The position numbers were made by a program, and so were the translations under genes. Positions 8,685 through 18,162 of a stretch of 64,000 nt of DNA are shown here, piece after piece; positions within the stretch are counted from its first letter, which is position 1, and each line of letters starts with the position of its first letter. The notes under the pieces are model-generated. The model had not been told where the DNA came from. It worked only from the letters and a program-made list of their open reading frames with translations, and did not search any database. Origin of the DNA: UBA8337 sp963932545 (GTDB lineage: Bacteria; Pseudomonadota; Alphaproteobacteria; RS24); assembly GCA_963932545.1 (NCBI GenBank), contig CAWVRH010000011.1, positions 5,966-69,965 on the forward strand, read 5' to 3'.

Positions 8685-9656
8685 ATGAGCATGATGAATA
8701 TTTGGGGCATAACAGGCGGAAGACGCGGAAATGACGTGCTGGTCGAAGGCGTGGCGCAAGCGCTTGGCGGCACCCATCGCAGCGTGCATACGAATTTGCG
8801 CGCGCCCTGGAAGTGGTTGGCGCCGCATCGCTTGGCCGAGATTGCCGCCAAAGCCGACCCTCATATCGCCCCGCCGTTTCCCGACATCGTGATTGCCAGC
8901 GCGCGCCAAGCAGTGCCCCATGCGCGCTATATCAAACGCGCCTCTGGGGGGCGGGTATTTACTGCTTTTTTACAAAACCCACTGATTAACCCCGCCCATT
9001 TCGATTTTGTTTGGGCCCCTGCCCATGACCAAGTCAGCGGTGCCAATGTGATGCAGACCCTATTATCGCCCCACCCCATGCAGCAGAAAGACTTAGAAAA
9101 AGCAGCCAATGAGTTTCGCAGTCAACTGGTGCCAAAAGCCTATGACGCAAAATTGGTCAGTGTTCTGATTGGTGGGCCCAATGCGGTTTATCCTTTCGGG
9201 CCAGATGAGATGACTGCCCTTGCCGATGGGCTTCGCGCGCTGGCCAGCCAAGGCCATCACTTGCTCATCACCTTGTCGCGCCGCTCGCCCGATAGCTATG
9301 AAGCGCTCTTGCGCCAAAAGCTCCCCGAGGGCAGTTATTATTTATGGGACAATCAGGGCGCCAATCCGTATCGCGCGCTCTTGGGGCTGGCCGAGCAAAT
9401 TATCGTGACAGCCGATAGCGTCAATATGGTGGGTGAAGCCTGCCTGCCGGGCGTGCCGGTGCAAGTGTTTGCCCTAAAAGGCGGCTCGGCTAAGTTCCGT
9501 CGTTTCCATAGCGCCATAGAGGCCGCCAACTTCGTGCGCCCCTTTACCCACGCGCTAGAGGCTTGGCCCGTACAAAGCCAAAATACCACGCCAGAGATTG
9601 CCGAGGCCATCGCAAAGGCCTATGCGCGCCATCTAACGAAAGAAACCTCTGAATAA
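8685..9656 (+). CDS. ELM1-like (mitochondrial fission ELM1 / DUF1022) family protein
   Basis: This 323-aa protein resembles the ELM1 family, named for a plant mitochondrial fission factor and widespread in alphaproteobacteria. Family signatures include the N-terminal WGITGGRRGNDV, the central FVWAPAHDQVSGANVMQTLLSPHP, VLIGGPNAVYPF, and EQIIVTADSVNMVGEACLPGVPVQVF. The fold looks glycosyltransferase-like (GT-B type); the bacterial role is not established. There are no membrane segments. The start could also be at the third or fourth Met (MMNIW); no Shine-Dalgarno decides this. It is divergent from the Lrp gene and upstream of trxB. Confidence 0.85.
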   Translation: MSMMNIWGITGGRRGNDVLVEGVAQALGGTHRSVHTNLRAPWKWLAPHRLAEIAAKADPHIAPPFPDIVIASARQAVPHARYIKRASGGRVFTAFLQNPLINPAHFDFVWAPAHDQVSGANVMQTLLSPHPMQQKDLEKAANEFRSQLVPKAYDAKLVSVLIGGPNAVYPFGPDEMTALADGLRALASQGHHLLITLSRRSPDSYEALLRQKLPEGSYYLWDNQGANPYRALLGLAEQIIVTADSVNMVGEACLPGVPVQVFALKGGSAKFRRFHSAIEAANFVRPFTHALEAWPVQSQNTTPEIAEAIAKAYARHLTKETSE

Positions 9657-9733
9657 CCTGCCGAGGAACAGCTTGCGCCCTTGGGTTTTGCGGAATCATT
9701 CTTAAATTAGGGCCATCACATTCGGAGAGAGTT

Positions 9734-10714
9734 ATGACCGCACCTGCACCCAATACTGTAAAACACACTAAACTGCTGATTATAGGCTCTGGCCCTGCTG
9801 GCTATACGGCCGCTGTTTACGCAGCTCGTGCCATGCTGGAACCTGTGTTGGTGCGTGGCCTTCAACCAGGTGGACAGCTGACCATTACCACCGAAGTCGA
9901 AAACTACCCCGGCTTCGCCGAGGCCGTGCAAGGCCCTTGGTTGATGGAACAAATGGAAGCGCAAGCCGCCAATGTGGGCACAGATATCGTCTCTGATATC
10001 ATCACCGAAGTCGATTTATCGAAGCGCCCTTTCACGGCGAAAGGCGATAGCGGCGCGGTGTTTACCGCCGATGCCGTCGTCATTGCCACGGGCGCGCAAG
10101 CCAAATGGTTGGGGCTGCCTTCGGAAGATAAGTTTCAAGGCTTTGGCGTCTCGGCCTGCGCTACCTGCGATGGCTTTTTCTATCGCAATAAAAAAGTCTT
10201 GGTTGTCGGCGGCGGTAACACGGCAGTCGAGGAAGCTTTATTCCTGACCAATTTTGCTTCGCAAGTCACCCTTGTGCATCGGCGCGACGCTTTGCGCTGC
10301 GAGAAAATTCTCGAGAACCGCTTGCTCGCGCATGAAAAAGTGAACGTGCTTTGGGATAGCGCCATTGATGAAATTCTGGGCGACGAAGATCCACTGGGCG
10401 TCACAGGCGCGCGGATTAAAAACACCAAAACTGGCGACACCCATGAAGTAGATGCCGATGGTGTGTTCATCGCCATTGGCCATGCGCCGTCGACCGAATT
10501 ATTCACCGAACAGCTAGAAACCAAATCTGGCGGCTATTTGGTCACCACACCCGACAGCACAGCGACTTCCATTCCGGGCGTCTATGCGGCTGGCGATGTG
10601 ACCGACGATATTTACCGCCAAGCCGTAACGGCTGCAGGCCTGGGTTGTATGGCCGCGTTAGAAGCGGAAAAGTATCTGGCGGAAATGGCTGCCGAAAAAC
10701 AAGCGGCAGAATAA
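9734..10714 (+). CDS. trxB: Thioredoxin-disulfide reductase
   Basis: A 326-aa flavoenzyme that reduces thioredoxin with NADPH. The FAD-binding motif is near the start (LLIIGSGPAGYTAAVYAARA), the redox-active CATC lies in GVSACATCDGFF, and the NADPH site is VLVVGGGNTAVEEALFL. The C-terminal GVYAAGDVTDDIYRQAVTAAGLGC segment closes the FAD site. The length is typical. A Shine-Dalgarno (GGAGAG) sits just before the ATG. Its stop and the dnaE2 stop on the opposite strand are almost back to back. Confidence 0.98.
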   Translation: MTAPAPNTVKHTKLLIIGSGPAGYTAAVYAARAMLEPVLVRGLQPGGQLTITTEVENYPGFAEAVQGPWLMEQMEAQAANVGTDIVSDIITEVDLSKRPFTAKGDSGAVFTADAVVIATGAQAKWLGLPSEDKFQGFGVSACATCDGFFYRNKKVLVVGGGNTAVEEALFLTNFASQVTLVHRRDALRCEKILENRLLAHEKVNVLWDSAIDEILGDEDPLGVTGARIKNTKTGDTHEVDADGVFIAIGHAPSTELFTEQLETKSGGYLVTTPDSTATSIPGVYAAGDVTDDIYRQAVTAAGLGCMAALEAEKYLAEMAAEKQAAE

Positions 10715-10715
10715 A

Positions 10716-13700
10716 TTAAGGCGCGCCTTTCCAAGCCATTTCTCTGGGTGTGCGCCTGCCCGTTTGGCTTTTAGAGCGCAAAGGCTTGGGTAAATCTTGT
10801 GTGCTTTGCAGCCCTTTTTCCTGCAGCAAATGTACTAAATCGCCCGACATATCGCTGACCTGTTCGGCCACCAAATGCACCACAATGCCATTGCGTTGCA
10901 CCCGCCCATCTATACGGATGAGACGCGCGCCGATAACCACGCGGCGGAAACGCTCGAACCTATCGGGCCAAACCACCATATTGCCATTGCCAGTTTCATC
11001 TTCCAGCGTGAGGAACACAACGCCCTTGGCACTGCCCGGGCGTTGGCGGCAAATCACCAGACCCGCCACCGATACGCGCCGCCCCGAAGGCGCGCTTTGC
11101 AAAAACGACAGCGGCTGCACATGCGCTTTGGTGAGCTGCGCGCGCAAGAAAGCCAGCGGATGGTTTTTTAGCGATAGGCGCAAGCTGGCATAATCTTCCA
11201 ACACTTCCATGCCCGGCGCCAAGGCTGGCAAAACGGCGCCGCGTTCTTCTTCGCTCACGCCCTCGCGTAGTACCTGCGCATCGCCTATCTGGTTTTCAAA
11301 CAACGGCAAGGCAGGCGCTTTGCTTTCGGGGGCCAAGGCGCGCACTGCCCATAGGGCTTGGCGACGGCTCAACCCCAAAGCGGCAAAGGCATCGGCACGC
11401 GCCAGACGTTCCAAAGTCGACACGCCAATGCCAGAGCGCGCCGCGCAATCAGCCACGCTATCAAAAGCCCCGCCCAGTGCGCGCGACGCCACCAAGGTCT
11501 CGGCATCGGCTTGCAGCAGACCCATAATTTGGTTGAAGCCCAAACGTAAAGCCATCTCGCCGTCTTTTGGCTCCAAATCTGCTTCTGCATCGGAGGCATT
11601 GAGGCAGACAGGCAAAACGCTCACCCCTTGGCGTTGGGCTTCCGTTACCAATTGCGCGGGTGCGTAAAAACCCATCGGTTGACTGTTCAAAAGGGCGGCA
11701 CAAAACGCGGCTGGGTAATGATGTTTCAACCAAGCCGACACATAGACCAGCAAAGCAAAACTGGCGGCGTGGCTTTCGGGAAACCCATATTCGCCAAATC
11801 CTTCAATCTGCTTAAAGCAGCGCTCGGCAAAGGCGCGTTCATAGCCGCGCGCCTCCATGCCATCCATCAGCCGCACGCCAAATTCGTGAATCACGCCGCT
11901 TTTGCGAAAGGTTGCCATGGCGCGGCGTAAGCGGTCGGCCTCGCTGGGCGTAAAGCCTGCCGCCACCACGGCGATGCGCATAGCTTGTTCTTGAAACAGA
12001 GGCACGCCGAGGGTTTTTCCCAACACATCTTCCAGCTCTTGTGAGGGAAACTCTACCGCCTCTTCGCCGTTTCGGCGGCGCAAATAAGGATGCACCATAT
12101 CGCCTTGAATAGGGCCGGGCCGGACAATCGCCACTTGCACGACAAGGTCGTAAAAATCGCGCGGCTTGAGGCGTGGTAGCATGTTCATCTGGGCGCGGCT
12201 CTCCACCTGAAACACCCCCACGGATTCGGCGCGGCATAGCATGTCATAAACACAACTGTCTTCGGTCGGCACATCGGCCAGCTCAAAAACTTGCCCGTGA
12301 TGCGCCGCGATTAAATCGAAACTACGCCGAATGGCACTCAACATACCCAGCGCTAGAACATCAATTTTCAACAGACCCAAAGCATCCAAATCATCTTTGT
12401 CCCATTCGATAAAAGTGCGCTCAGCCATCGCCGCATTGCCAATGGGAACCAGCTTATCCAGCCTATCTTGGGTGATAACAAAGCCGCCTACATGCTGCGA
12501 TAAATGCCGTGGAAATCCGATGATTTGGCCTGCCAAAGCCAGCGTTGCCGCAATCCCTGGCGCGTCGGGGTCTAGCCCCGCCTCGAGGATATGCTCGCGC
12601 GGCGGTGGCTGAGATCCCCCACCCCAGTTTAGCGCCAAAAGCGCGCTCGCCACATCGCCCGAAAGCCCCATGACTTTGGCCACTTGGCGCACCGCCGAAC
12701 GGGCTCGATACGTGATGACGGTGGCGGCGATACTGGCGCGCTCGCGGCCATATTTTTGATAGATATATTGAATGACCTCTTCGCGCCGCTCATGCTCGAA
12801 ATCAATATCAATGTCGGGCGGCTCATCGCGCTCGGGCGATAAAAAGCGTTCGAACAATAAATCTAATTGGCTGGGGTCGACCGCCGTGATGCCGATGTAA
12901 TAACAGACCGCCGAATTGGCCGCACTGCCACGCCCTTGGCAAAGAATTCTTTTCGAGCGCGCAAAGCGCACCAAATCATGCACGGTTAAAAAATACGGCG
13001 CATAGTCCAAGCTCTCTATAAGCCGCAGCTCATGGATGAGCAGCTTACTAATTTTCTTCGGTATGCCTTTGGGGTAGCGCGCCGCCGCGCCGTCCCAAGC
13101 CAGTTTCGCCAGCAGCTCTTGCGGGCTTCGGCTCGTGTCGAAAACATCTTCAGGATATTGATAGGAAAGCTGGTCGAGCGAAAACGTGCAGGCCTCTAGC
13201 ACGGCGGTAATATTATCCAGCGCCTCAGGCCACTCGGCAAATAGGCGGGCGGCTTCGTGGGTAGATTTTAAATGGCGCTCTGCGTTAACGTTCAACCGAT
13301 ACCCCGCCTCGGGCAGGCTGACGTGTTGGCGAATGCAAGCCACCACGTCTTGCACGGGGCGCCGTTCGGCGACGTGATAGAGGGGATCGAAACTGGCCAA
13401 TAATTTAGCTTTGGCCCAGCTTGCCATGGCGGCAATTCTGCGAAACCGAGCTTCGTCATCGGCGCCATATAGCGGCACCAGCAAGGCATATACATTTTGG
13501 CTAACGGCTGCCAAAGCGCTCAGATTATCGCCAAAATCAGGCGCTTTCAACTCCATGGGCGGCACGGCTAGCCAGCATAGCTCGGTGGCTTGTGCTAGGG
13601 CCAGCACATCGTCTAAATGCAAAACACATTGTCCTTTGCCCCCCCGCCGATTGCCCCGCGTAAGACATTGCGAAAGTGCCGCATAGGCCGCTTGATGGCA

Positions 13701-13958
13701 CGGATAGGCCACCACCTCAAAACCGCATTGGGTGACCAGCCGCGCGCCTGGCAAATAGCGCAAGCCCGCATCTCGCGCCGCTACATGGCCGCGCACAATG
13801 CCAGCCAATGTATTCCGGTCGGCTAGCCCAATGGCGCGATAGCCCAAAGCCGCAGCCGTCTCGACCAGCTCTTGGGGATGCGCGGCGCCGCGGAGAAAAC
13901 TGAAATTAGATATCGCTGCCAGCTCGGCAAAGCCCGCCTCTCCTTCGCTACCCCTCAT
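10716..13958 (-). CDS. dnaE2: Error-prone DNA polymerase DnaE2 (ImuC)
   Basis: This 1080-aa C-family polymerase carries out SOS-induced mutagenic lesion bypass with ImuB. It has the PHP domain at the N-terminus (FAELAAISNFSFLRGAAHP), the polymerase palm acidic motif PDIDIDFEHERR, and the family-typical GFPESHAASFALLVYVSAWLKHHYP and C-terminal OB-fold (VVFLTLEDETGNGNMVVWP). The ATG at 13958 is chosen because it overlaps the imuB stop as ATGA; an ATG at 13982 would add eight residues. It is last in imuA-imuB-dnaE2, downstream of a LexA site. Confidence 0.96.
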   Translation of the reverse strand: MRGSEGEAGFAELAAISNFSFLRGAAHPQELVETAAALGYRAIGLADRNTLAGIVRGHVAARDAGLRYLPGARLVTQCGFEVVAYPCHQAAYAALSQCLTRGNRRGGKGQCVLHLDDVLALAQATELCWLAVPPMELKAPDFGDNLSALAAVSQNVYALLVPLYGADDEARFRRIAAMASWAKAKLLASFDPLYHVAERRPVQDVVACIRQHVSLPEAGYRLNVNAERHLKSTHEAARLFAEWPEALDNITAVLEACTFSLDQLSYQYPEDVFDTSRSPQELLAKLAWDGAAARYPKGIPKKISKLLIHELRLIESLDYAPYFLTVHDLVRFARSKRILCQGRGSAANSAVCYYIGITAVDPSQLDLLFERFLSPERDEPPDIDIDFEHERREEVIQYIYQKYGRERASIAATVITYRARSAVRQVAKVMGLSGDVASALLALNWGGGSQPPPREHILEAGLDPDAPGIAATLALAGQIIGFPRHLSQHVGGFVITQDRLDKLVPIGNAAMAERTFIEWDKDDLDALGLLKIDVLALGMLSAIRRSFDLIAAHHGQVFELADVPTEDSCVYDMLCRAESVGVFQVESRAQMNMLPRLKPRDFYDLVVQVAIVRPGPIQGDMVHPYLRRRNGEEAVEFPSQELEDVLGKTLGVPLFQEQAMRIAVVAAGFTPSEADRLRRAMATFRKSGVIHEFGVRLMDGMEARGYERAFAERCFKQIEGFGEYGFPESHAASFALLVYVSAWLKHHYPAAFCAALLNSQPMGFYAPAQLVTEAQRQGVSVLPVCLNASDAEADLEPKDGEMALRLGFNQIMGLLQADAETLVASRALGGAFDSVADCAARSGIGVSTLERLARADAFAALGLSRRQALWAVRALAPESKAPALPLFENQIGDAQVLREGVSEEERGAVLPALAPGMEVLEDYASLRLSLKNHPLAFLRAQLTKAHVQPLSFLQSAPSGRRVSVAGLVICRQRPGSAKGVVFLTLEDETGNGNMVVWPDRFERFRRVVIGARLIRIDGRVQRNGIVVHLVAEQVSDMSGDLVHLLQEKGLQSTQDLPKPLRSKSQTGRRTPREMAWKGAP

Positions 13959-15661
13959 GGGAATACGCCGTGCATAAACCAACGCGGCTGCGTGGTTTCG
14001 CGGTCATATAAGCCGTCGCGATAGACCCAGAACCGATGCCCTTGCGTGTCTTCTAAGCGATAATAATCGCGCGTTTGTCGATTGTGGTGGGCTGGCGTTT
14101 CTCCGGTCAGCCCTGCCCACCATTCGGGGCTAATGCGCTCAGGCCCATAGGCGGCGGTAATTTCGTGCAGCACGCGCCGCCACCGAAACCGATACGGCGC
14201 GCCTTCCGGAATTTCGGCAATCACCTCAATCGGTTCTGGCGCGCATAGCATAAACAAAGGTCGGGTGGCGGGATCTGGCAGGCGGGCATATAGATTTTCC
14301 TCAGGCTTATCGCGCTGCTGTTTGTCGGGGGTCTGTTTGTCGGGCGCCAAAACCGGCACGAGCCTTACCGCCCGCTCGGGAATATACGAGGCATGCGGCA
14401 CGGGGCGCACCACCACTTGCGCGCCCAGCCGCGACACCAGCCTATCGTAAAGACTGCCCAAAGCCGCAATCGGCGCGGCGCGGCGTCTGTTTCGTGTCTG
14501 GCCACCCTCAAACGCGCCCATGGTTTCTTGCGGCTGCGATATCGGCGCCGTGCGACTGGCCGCCAGCGTGAGCTGTTCAATGCCATAGCCCGCATCGACG
14601 CCGCGCGAGAGGCGTGACAAGCGTTCCTCGAAAAGCCGCGTCATATGCCCGCCATCAGCACAAGGGTGGGCCAAGGGCAAAGATAAAGCCAAAACCGCAT
14701 TGTCCGATCGCGTCAGCGCCAAATCCAACCGCTGCGCGCCCTGGCTCGCCCGTTCTAATTGCGCGGCCAGTCGTGTGCATAAATCACCGATGAGCTGCGC
14801 CAAGGCTTCCATTTGCGTTACCCCATGCGCCAAATTATGGCGCACTAAAAATCGCGGAGGGGGCAAGCACGGATTAAGACTTTCGCCCGCCTGCCCCAAG
14901 GCTTGCTCTAGGCGCAATACGGGCGACGGGCCAAAGCGACGGGTTAACTCGCGCCGCGCAAAGCCTGCCAAATCGGCAACCGTGGCCAGCCCCAAGCGCT
15001 GGCACAAATCAATATGCACACCAGATAGGCGTAAGGCTGCTGGTGGCAAAGGCAATACCGCTTCGGCTTCTTGCCCCTCTGGCACAATTATTTGACGCCT
15101 TGCTTGCGGGGTGGTTTTAGCTGTTGACCCAAAGCGCACCAACCCCCAAGCAGCCCCCACCGTGCCCGCCATGGCGGCATGAGCGGTGATGCCGCGTTTT
15201 AAAAACCGCGCTTGCATATCGGCCAAAAGCGCCCGCTCGCCGCCAAATAAATGCGCGCATCCGCTGACGTCTAATAAAAGGCCATAGTCGGTATTTTCAG
15301 CATGGCGGGTGTCGCTGGGCGGGTCGTGGCCCACCCACGGCGTATAGCGTTGCAGCCAATAGGCGCATTTTTGCAATCGCGCGGCGGCTTCCATCGGCTC
15401 AGCCATGGCCGTTTGCAAATCAGGCAAAAGCGCGCGCGCATCAGCCAAAGATAATCCCAAGCTCAAGCCTTGCTGCGCCGCTAACGGCGTTAGCCCCACC
15501 AAACGTTGTGCGTTTTTAGAACGCTCGACGAGCGCAAAACTTTTCGTTCTGTCATACGCAATTTGTGTCGTTTCCCCCGCCCAATAAGGAAACCACAAAG
15601 CGACAATGCGCCGACCTGTCGCGAGAGGTGCTGCATAGCTGGCGCCCGACATATTCGGCAT
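13955..15661 (-). CDS. imuB: ImuB, inactive Y-family polymerase-like mutagenesis protein
   Basis: A Y-family-like protein (568 aa from the chosen start) that bridges DnaE2 to the beta clamp in the SOS mutasome. The N-terminal GRRIVALWFPYW replaces the acidic catalytic segment of active Y-family polymerases, as expected for ImuB. ADARALLPDLQ, GCAHLFGGERALLADMQ and a little-finger region follow. The start is set at 15661 (MPNMSGASY), 8 bp after the imuA stop and preceded by AGGGCG; a longer frame to 15769 runs into imuA. It is coupled to dnaE2 by an ATGA overlap. Confidence 0.93.
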   Translation of the reverse strand: MPNMSGASYAAPLATGRRIVALWFPYWAGETTQIAYDRTKSFALVERSKNAQRLVGLTPLAAQQGLSLGLSLADARALLPDLQTAMAEPMEAAARLQKCAYWLQRYTPWVGHDPPSDTRHAENTDYGLLLDVSGCAHLFGGERALLADMQARFLKRGITAHAAMAGTVGAAWGLVRFGSTAKTTPQARRQIIVPEGQEAEAVLPLPPAALRLSGVHIDLCQRLGLATVADLAGFARRELTRRFGPSPVLRLEQALGQAGESLNPCLPPPRFLVRHNLAHGVTQMEALAQLIGDLCTRLAAQLERASQGAQRLDLALTRSDNAVLALSLPLAHPCADGGHMTRLFEERLSRLSRGVDAGYGIEQLTLAASRTAPISQPQETMGAFEGGQTRNRRRAAPIAALGSLYDRLVSRLGAQVVVRPVPHASYIPERAVRLVPVLAPDKQTPDKQQRDKPEENLYARLPDPATRPLFMLCAPEPIEVIAEIPEGAPYRFRWRRVLHEITAAYGPERISPEWWAGLTGETPAHHNRQTRDYYRLEDTQGHRFWVYRDGLYDRETTQPRWFMHGVFP

Positions 15662-15668
15662 AAGCGCC

Positions 15669-16454
15669 CTACCCCGCACGAACTTGCGCCATGCCAGGTA
15701 TCTCGGCAGCGCTATCCATAAGCGGCAAGTGTTGCGACATGGTTTTCGGGTAAAGCGTCCAGCCCTCATTCGGTGGCATGGTGTTATAGCTCATGCGCAA
15801 TTTGGTGAGGCGCACTTGCCAGCCTTGTTGCGGCAAAGCCTCGACCTGCCAGCGTGTGGTGGCCGCCGAGGCGCTGGTGCCAGCTTGCGCCCCCAAGGCC
15901 ATTACCAAAGGCCGCTCGGCAGCGCGCGCGGCCAAGCTCAACCGACGGCTGGCCGTGAAGCTAGGCGCCTCGCCCCAGCTAGATAAAACAATGCAGCCGA
16001 TGGCTGAGCAAAGTAGCGCCTCCTCGCCCGCCCATAATAAATCGGGCAAGCGGGCGCCATCGATATAGACCAAGCGATCGGCCGATAAGCCATGCGCCGC
16101 CAAAGCTGGGCCATAGGGCTGACCCGCCTCACGACATGACATATAGGTTTGGCCGTAGAGCAACATATCTTGGGTATGCGGGCGGTCCAAAAATCGGGCG
16201 GCCAAACGATGCGCAAAGCCAAGCGCGGCAGCCATATCGCCCGTGCGCGCGGCCACCACTTCATGCAATCCGCCACAGGCTAACCCCGCATTGGCAACCT
16301 CACCTGCAAGATAGCTATCGATGTCGGCAAAGCCCGTTTGAATGTGCGGGCCTTGCGCAACCACGGGCTCAAAACGCGCGACCAAACGGCGTAATCCAGC
16401 CAGTTTCTGGCTTGTTGTTGTGGCTTTTATGTGCGCGGCCGGCTTGATTTCCAT
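15669..16454 (-). CDS. imuA: ImuA, SOS mutagenesis RecA/SulA-like protein
   Basis: The 261-aa first gene of the mutasome cassette. ImuA proteins are RecA-like and, with ImuB and DnaE2, are needed for damage-induced mutagenesis. The protein shows FADIDSYLAGEVANAGLACGGLHEV (substrate and Walker-A-like region), a central beta strand LLYGQTYMSCREAGQPYGPALAAHGL, and C-terminal LRMSYNTMPPNEGWTLYPKT typical of alphaproteobacterial ImuA. The ATG at 16454 is about 28 bp downstream of a GTTC-N7-GTTC operator, which fits LexA control. Confidence 0.9.
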   Translation of the reverse strand: MEIKPAAHIKATTTSQKLAGLRRLVARFEPVVAQGPHIQTGFADIDSYLAGEVANAGLACGGLHEVVAARTGDMAAALGFAHRLAARFLDRPHTQDMLLYGQTYMSCREAGQPYGPALAAHGLSADRLVYIDGARLPDLLWAGEEALLCSAIGCIVLSSWGEAPSFTASRRLSLAARAAERPLVMALGAQAGTSASAATTRWQVEALPQQGWQVRLTKLRMSYNTMPPNEGWTLYPKTMSQHLPLMDSAAEIPGMAQVRAG

Positions 16455-16482
16455 ATTTTTTCTTCTGTTGGACGGTTTATTT

Positions 16483-16497
16483 GTTCTCTTTTTGTTC
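16483..16497 (-). promoter_or_regulatory. LexA (SOS) box upstream of imuA
   Basis: The plus strand reads GTTCTCTTTTTGTTC, i.e. GTTC-N7-GTTC (GAAC-N7-GAAC on the imuA strand), the direct-repeat LexA operator of alphaproteobacteria. It is centred about 36 bp before the imuA ATG. A further GAAC at 16505-16508 flanks it, and GTTCT-N6-AGAAC is readable across both. The exact match and the downstream cassette make this a confident call. Confidence 0.88.
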
Positions 16498-16558
16498 TAA
16501 AATGAGAACAAATAAGAGTCAAGCCGAACCACATGAAAAGCCGCTATGTTTTGAAACT

Positions 16559-17179
16559 CTATTTAATTTCCGCCGAACCCCAATAGGTATAGCCCACCAC
16601 GCGGGGCGTCGACGGCACATACATTTGATCCATGTTGGTAATTTTAAATCCACCCGCCTCTATGAGCGTCGGGATATCGCGATTGATATGGCAGCCACCG
16701 GCAATTTTACCCCAAACACCGTTCAGGCGGTTTTGCCATTTCTCCACCGCCGCATCGGGCGCGCGACCATGTTCGGAGAACAAAAGCTTGCCGCCTGGCT
16801 TCAGCACGCGACGCATATTTTCCATCGCCTTTAAGGTGTCTGGAATGGTGCAAAGCGTATAGGTCAGCAAAACCGTGTCGACGCTATTGTCATCGAGCGG
16901 AATTTCTTCTCCGGGCAAGTCGATAAACTCAACTGGAAAATCGACTTTCTCGGCCAGCGGTTTGGCGCGCTTCACCATGTCGGGGGCAGGCTCTAGACCA
17001 AATACCATGTCGACTTTTTTCGGATCATAAAACTCGAGATTATGTCCCGTGCCCATGCCAATTTCCAGCACACGGCCTTCGCAATGCGGCACGACTTTCT
17101 GGCGTTGTTGCATAACCGGCTTGGTGCCACAGGCGGTACCAATAAAACGCGGCAGAATAAATTTATCGTAAAAACCCAT
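16559..17179 (-). CDS. Class I SAM-dependent methyltransferase
   Basis: A 206-aa methyltransferase of the UbiE/Methyltransf_11 type. The SAM-binding motif I is RVLEIGMGTGHNLEFY, with the acidic residue in VFGLEPAPDMVKRA, motif II VDTVLLTYTLCTIPD and post-II RVLKPGGKLLFSEHGRAPD. The start at 17179 (MGFYDKFILPRF) is preferred over 17194 because GAGGAGAGAG immediately precedes it. Relatives are annotated as phospholipid or generic methyltransferases; the substrate cannot be read from sequence. It lies between ilvE and the SOS cassette but is separately spaced. Confidence 0.88.
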   Translation of the reverse strand: MGFYDKFILPRFIGTACGTKPVMQQRQKVVPHCEGRVLEIGMGTGHNLEFYDPKKVDMVFGLEPAPDMVKRAKPLAEKVDFPVEFIDLPGEEIPLDDNSVDTVLLTYTLCTIPDTLKAMENMRRVLKPGGKLLFSEHGRAPDAAVEKWQNRLNGVWGKIAGGCHINRDIPTLIEAGGFKITNMDQMYVPSTPRVVGYTYWGSAEIK

Positions 17180-17250
17180 GCTCTCTCTCCTCAAATATTT
17201 AGACAGAGCTTGGCACTGCTTTCGAGAAAAATCAAAGCTAGATTTGCGTT

Positions 17251-18120
17251 TTAAGCGCCAACCAGTTTGGCGTAATCAGCCATTAGGTTTTTCGAGATGT
17301 CGCTTGGCGCAAATCGATAGGGGCCAATTTCGGAGACCGGCGTCACTTCCGCTGCCGTGCCCGTGATAAAGCACTCGCTAAAGCCTTCCAGCTCATCTGG
17401 CATAATGGCGCGTTCGATAATTTCAATGCCGCGCTGACGCGCCAAATCCATCACTGTGCGGCGGGTAATGCCGTCGAGAAAACAATCCGGCGTCGGGGTA
17501 TGGATGACGCCATCTTTAACAAAGAACATATTCGCGCCGGTCGCTTCAGCTACCTGCCCGCGATAATCAAGCATCATGGCATCGGCATAGCCTTTGCCCT
17601 CGGCTTCGTGTTTCGACAAGGTGCAAATCATGTAAAGACCTGCCGCTTTGGCATGGCACGGGGCGGTTTCAGGGGACGGGCGACGATATTTCGCCATGTC
17701 CAACCGAATGCCTTTCAGGCGTTCTTCAGGGTCGAAATAAGACGGCCATTCCCAGGCGGCTACGGCGACATTAATGCTATTTTTCTGCGCCGAAACGCCC
17801 ATCATTTCGCTGCCACGCCACGCCACAGGGCGCAGGTAACCATCGATTAAATTATTGGCCTTCAACGTCGCTTCGCACGCCGCATCAATTTCTTCGACCG
17901 AATAAGGAAGCGTGAAACCAAGCTCTTTGGCGGAATAAAACAAGCGTTCGGTATGCTCGCGCAATTTGAAAATAGCGCCGCCATAAGCGCGCTCGCCTTC
18001 AAAAACACTCGAGGCATAATGCAAGCCATGCGTCAGCACATGCACTTTGGCATCCGCCCAAGGCACCATCTCGCCGTTCATCCAGATAAAACCGTCGCGT
18101 TGATCAAAAGCGATACTCAT
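17251..18120 (-). CDS. ilvE: Branched-chain amino acid aminotransferase
   Basis: A fold-type IV PLP enzyme (289 aa from MSIAFDQRD) that interconverts Leu/Ile/Val and their 2-oxo acids. Family marks include GLHYASSVFEGERAY, the PLP-lysine region APCHAKAAGLYM, DYRGQVAEATGANMFFVKDG and DGITRRTVMDLA. The start at 18120 has GAGG 8 bases upstream; an in-frame ATG at 18144 would add KTKR/KTKM-type residues produced by a 12-bp tandem duplication. Other branched-chain genes in the window (leuA, ilvC) are not adjacent. Confidence 0.95.
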   Translation of the reverse strand: MSIAFDQRDGFIWMNGEMVPWADAKVHVLTHGLHYASSVFEGERAYGGAIFKLREHTERLFYSAKELGFTLPYSVEEIDAACEATLKANNLIDGYLRPVAWRGSEMMGVSAQKNSINVAVAAWEWPSYFDPEERLKGIRLDMAKYRRPSPETAPCHAKAAGLYMICTLSKHEAEGKGYADAMMLDYRGQVAEATGANMFFVKDGVIHTPTPDCFLDGITRRTVMDLARQRGIEIIERAIMPDELEGFSECFITGTAAEVTPVSEIGPYRFAPSDISKNLMADYAKLVGA

Positions 18121-18144
18121 CTTGGTTTTCCTCTTGGTTTTCAT
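18121..18144. repeat. 12-bp tandem duplication at the ilvE 5' end
   Basis: CTTGGTTTTCCT (18121-18132) and CTTGGTTTTCAT (18133-18144) differ only at the eleventh base. On the ilvE strand the duplication supplies the ribosome-binding GAGG between two alternative ATG codons. Confidence 0.85.
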
Positions 18145-18162
18145 ACGCCCGCTTGAGGCTGT

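Noticed and set aside
8607..8921. Extension of the Lrp reading frame to 264 aa
   Set aside because: It runs antisense through the ELM1-like gene; the Lrp domain begins at MKKPRLDSID.
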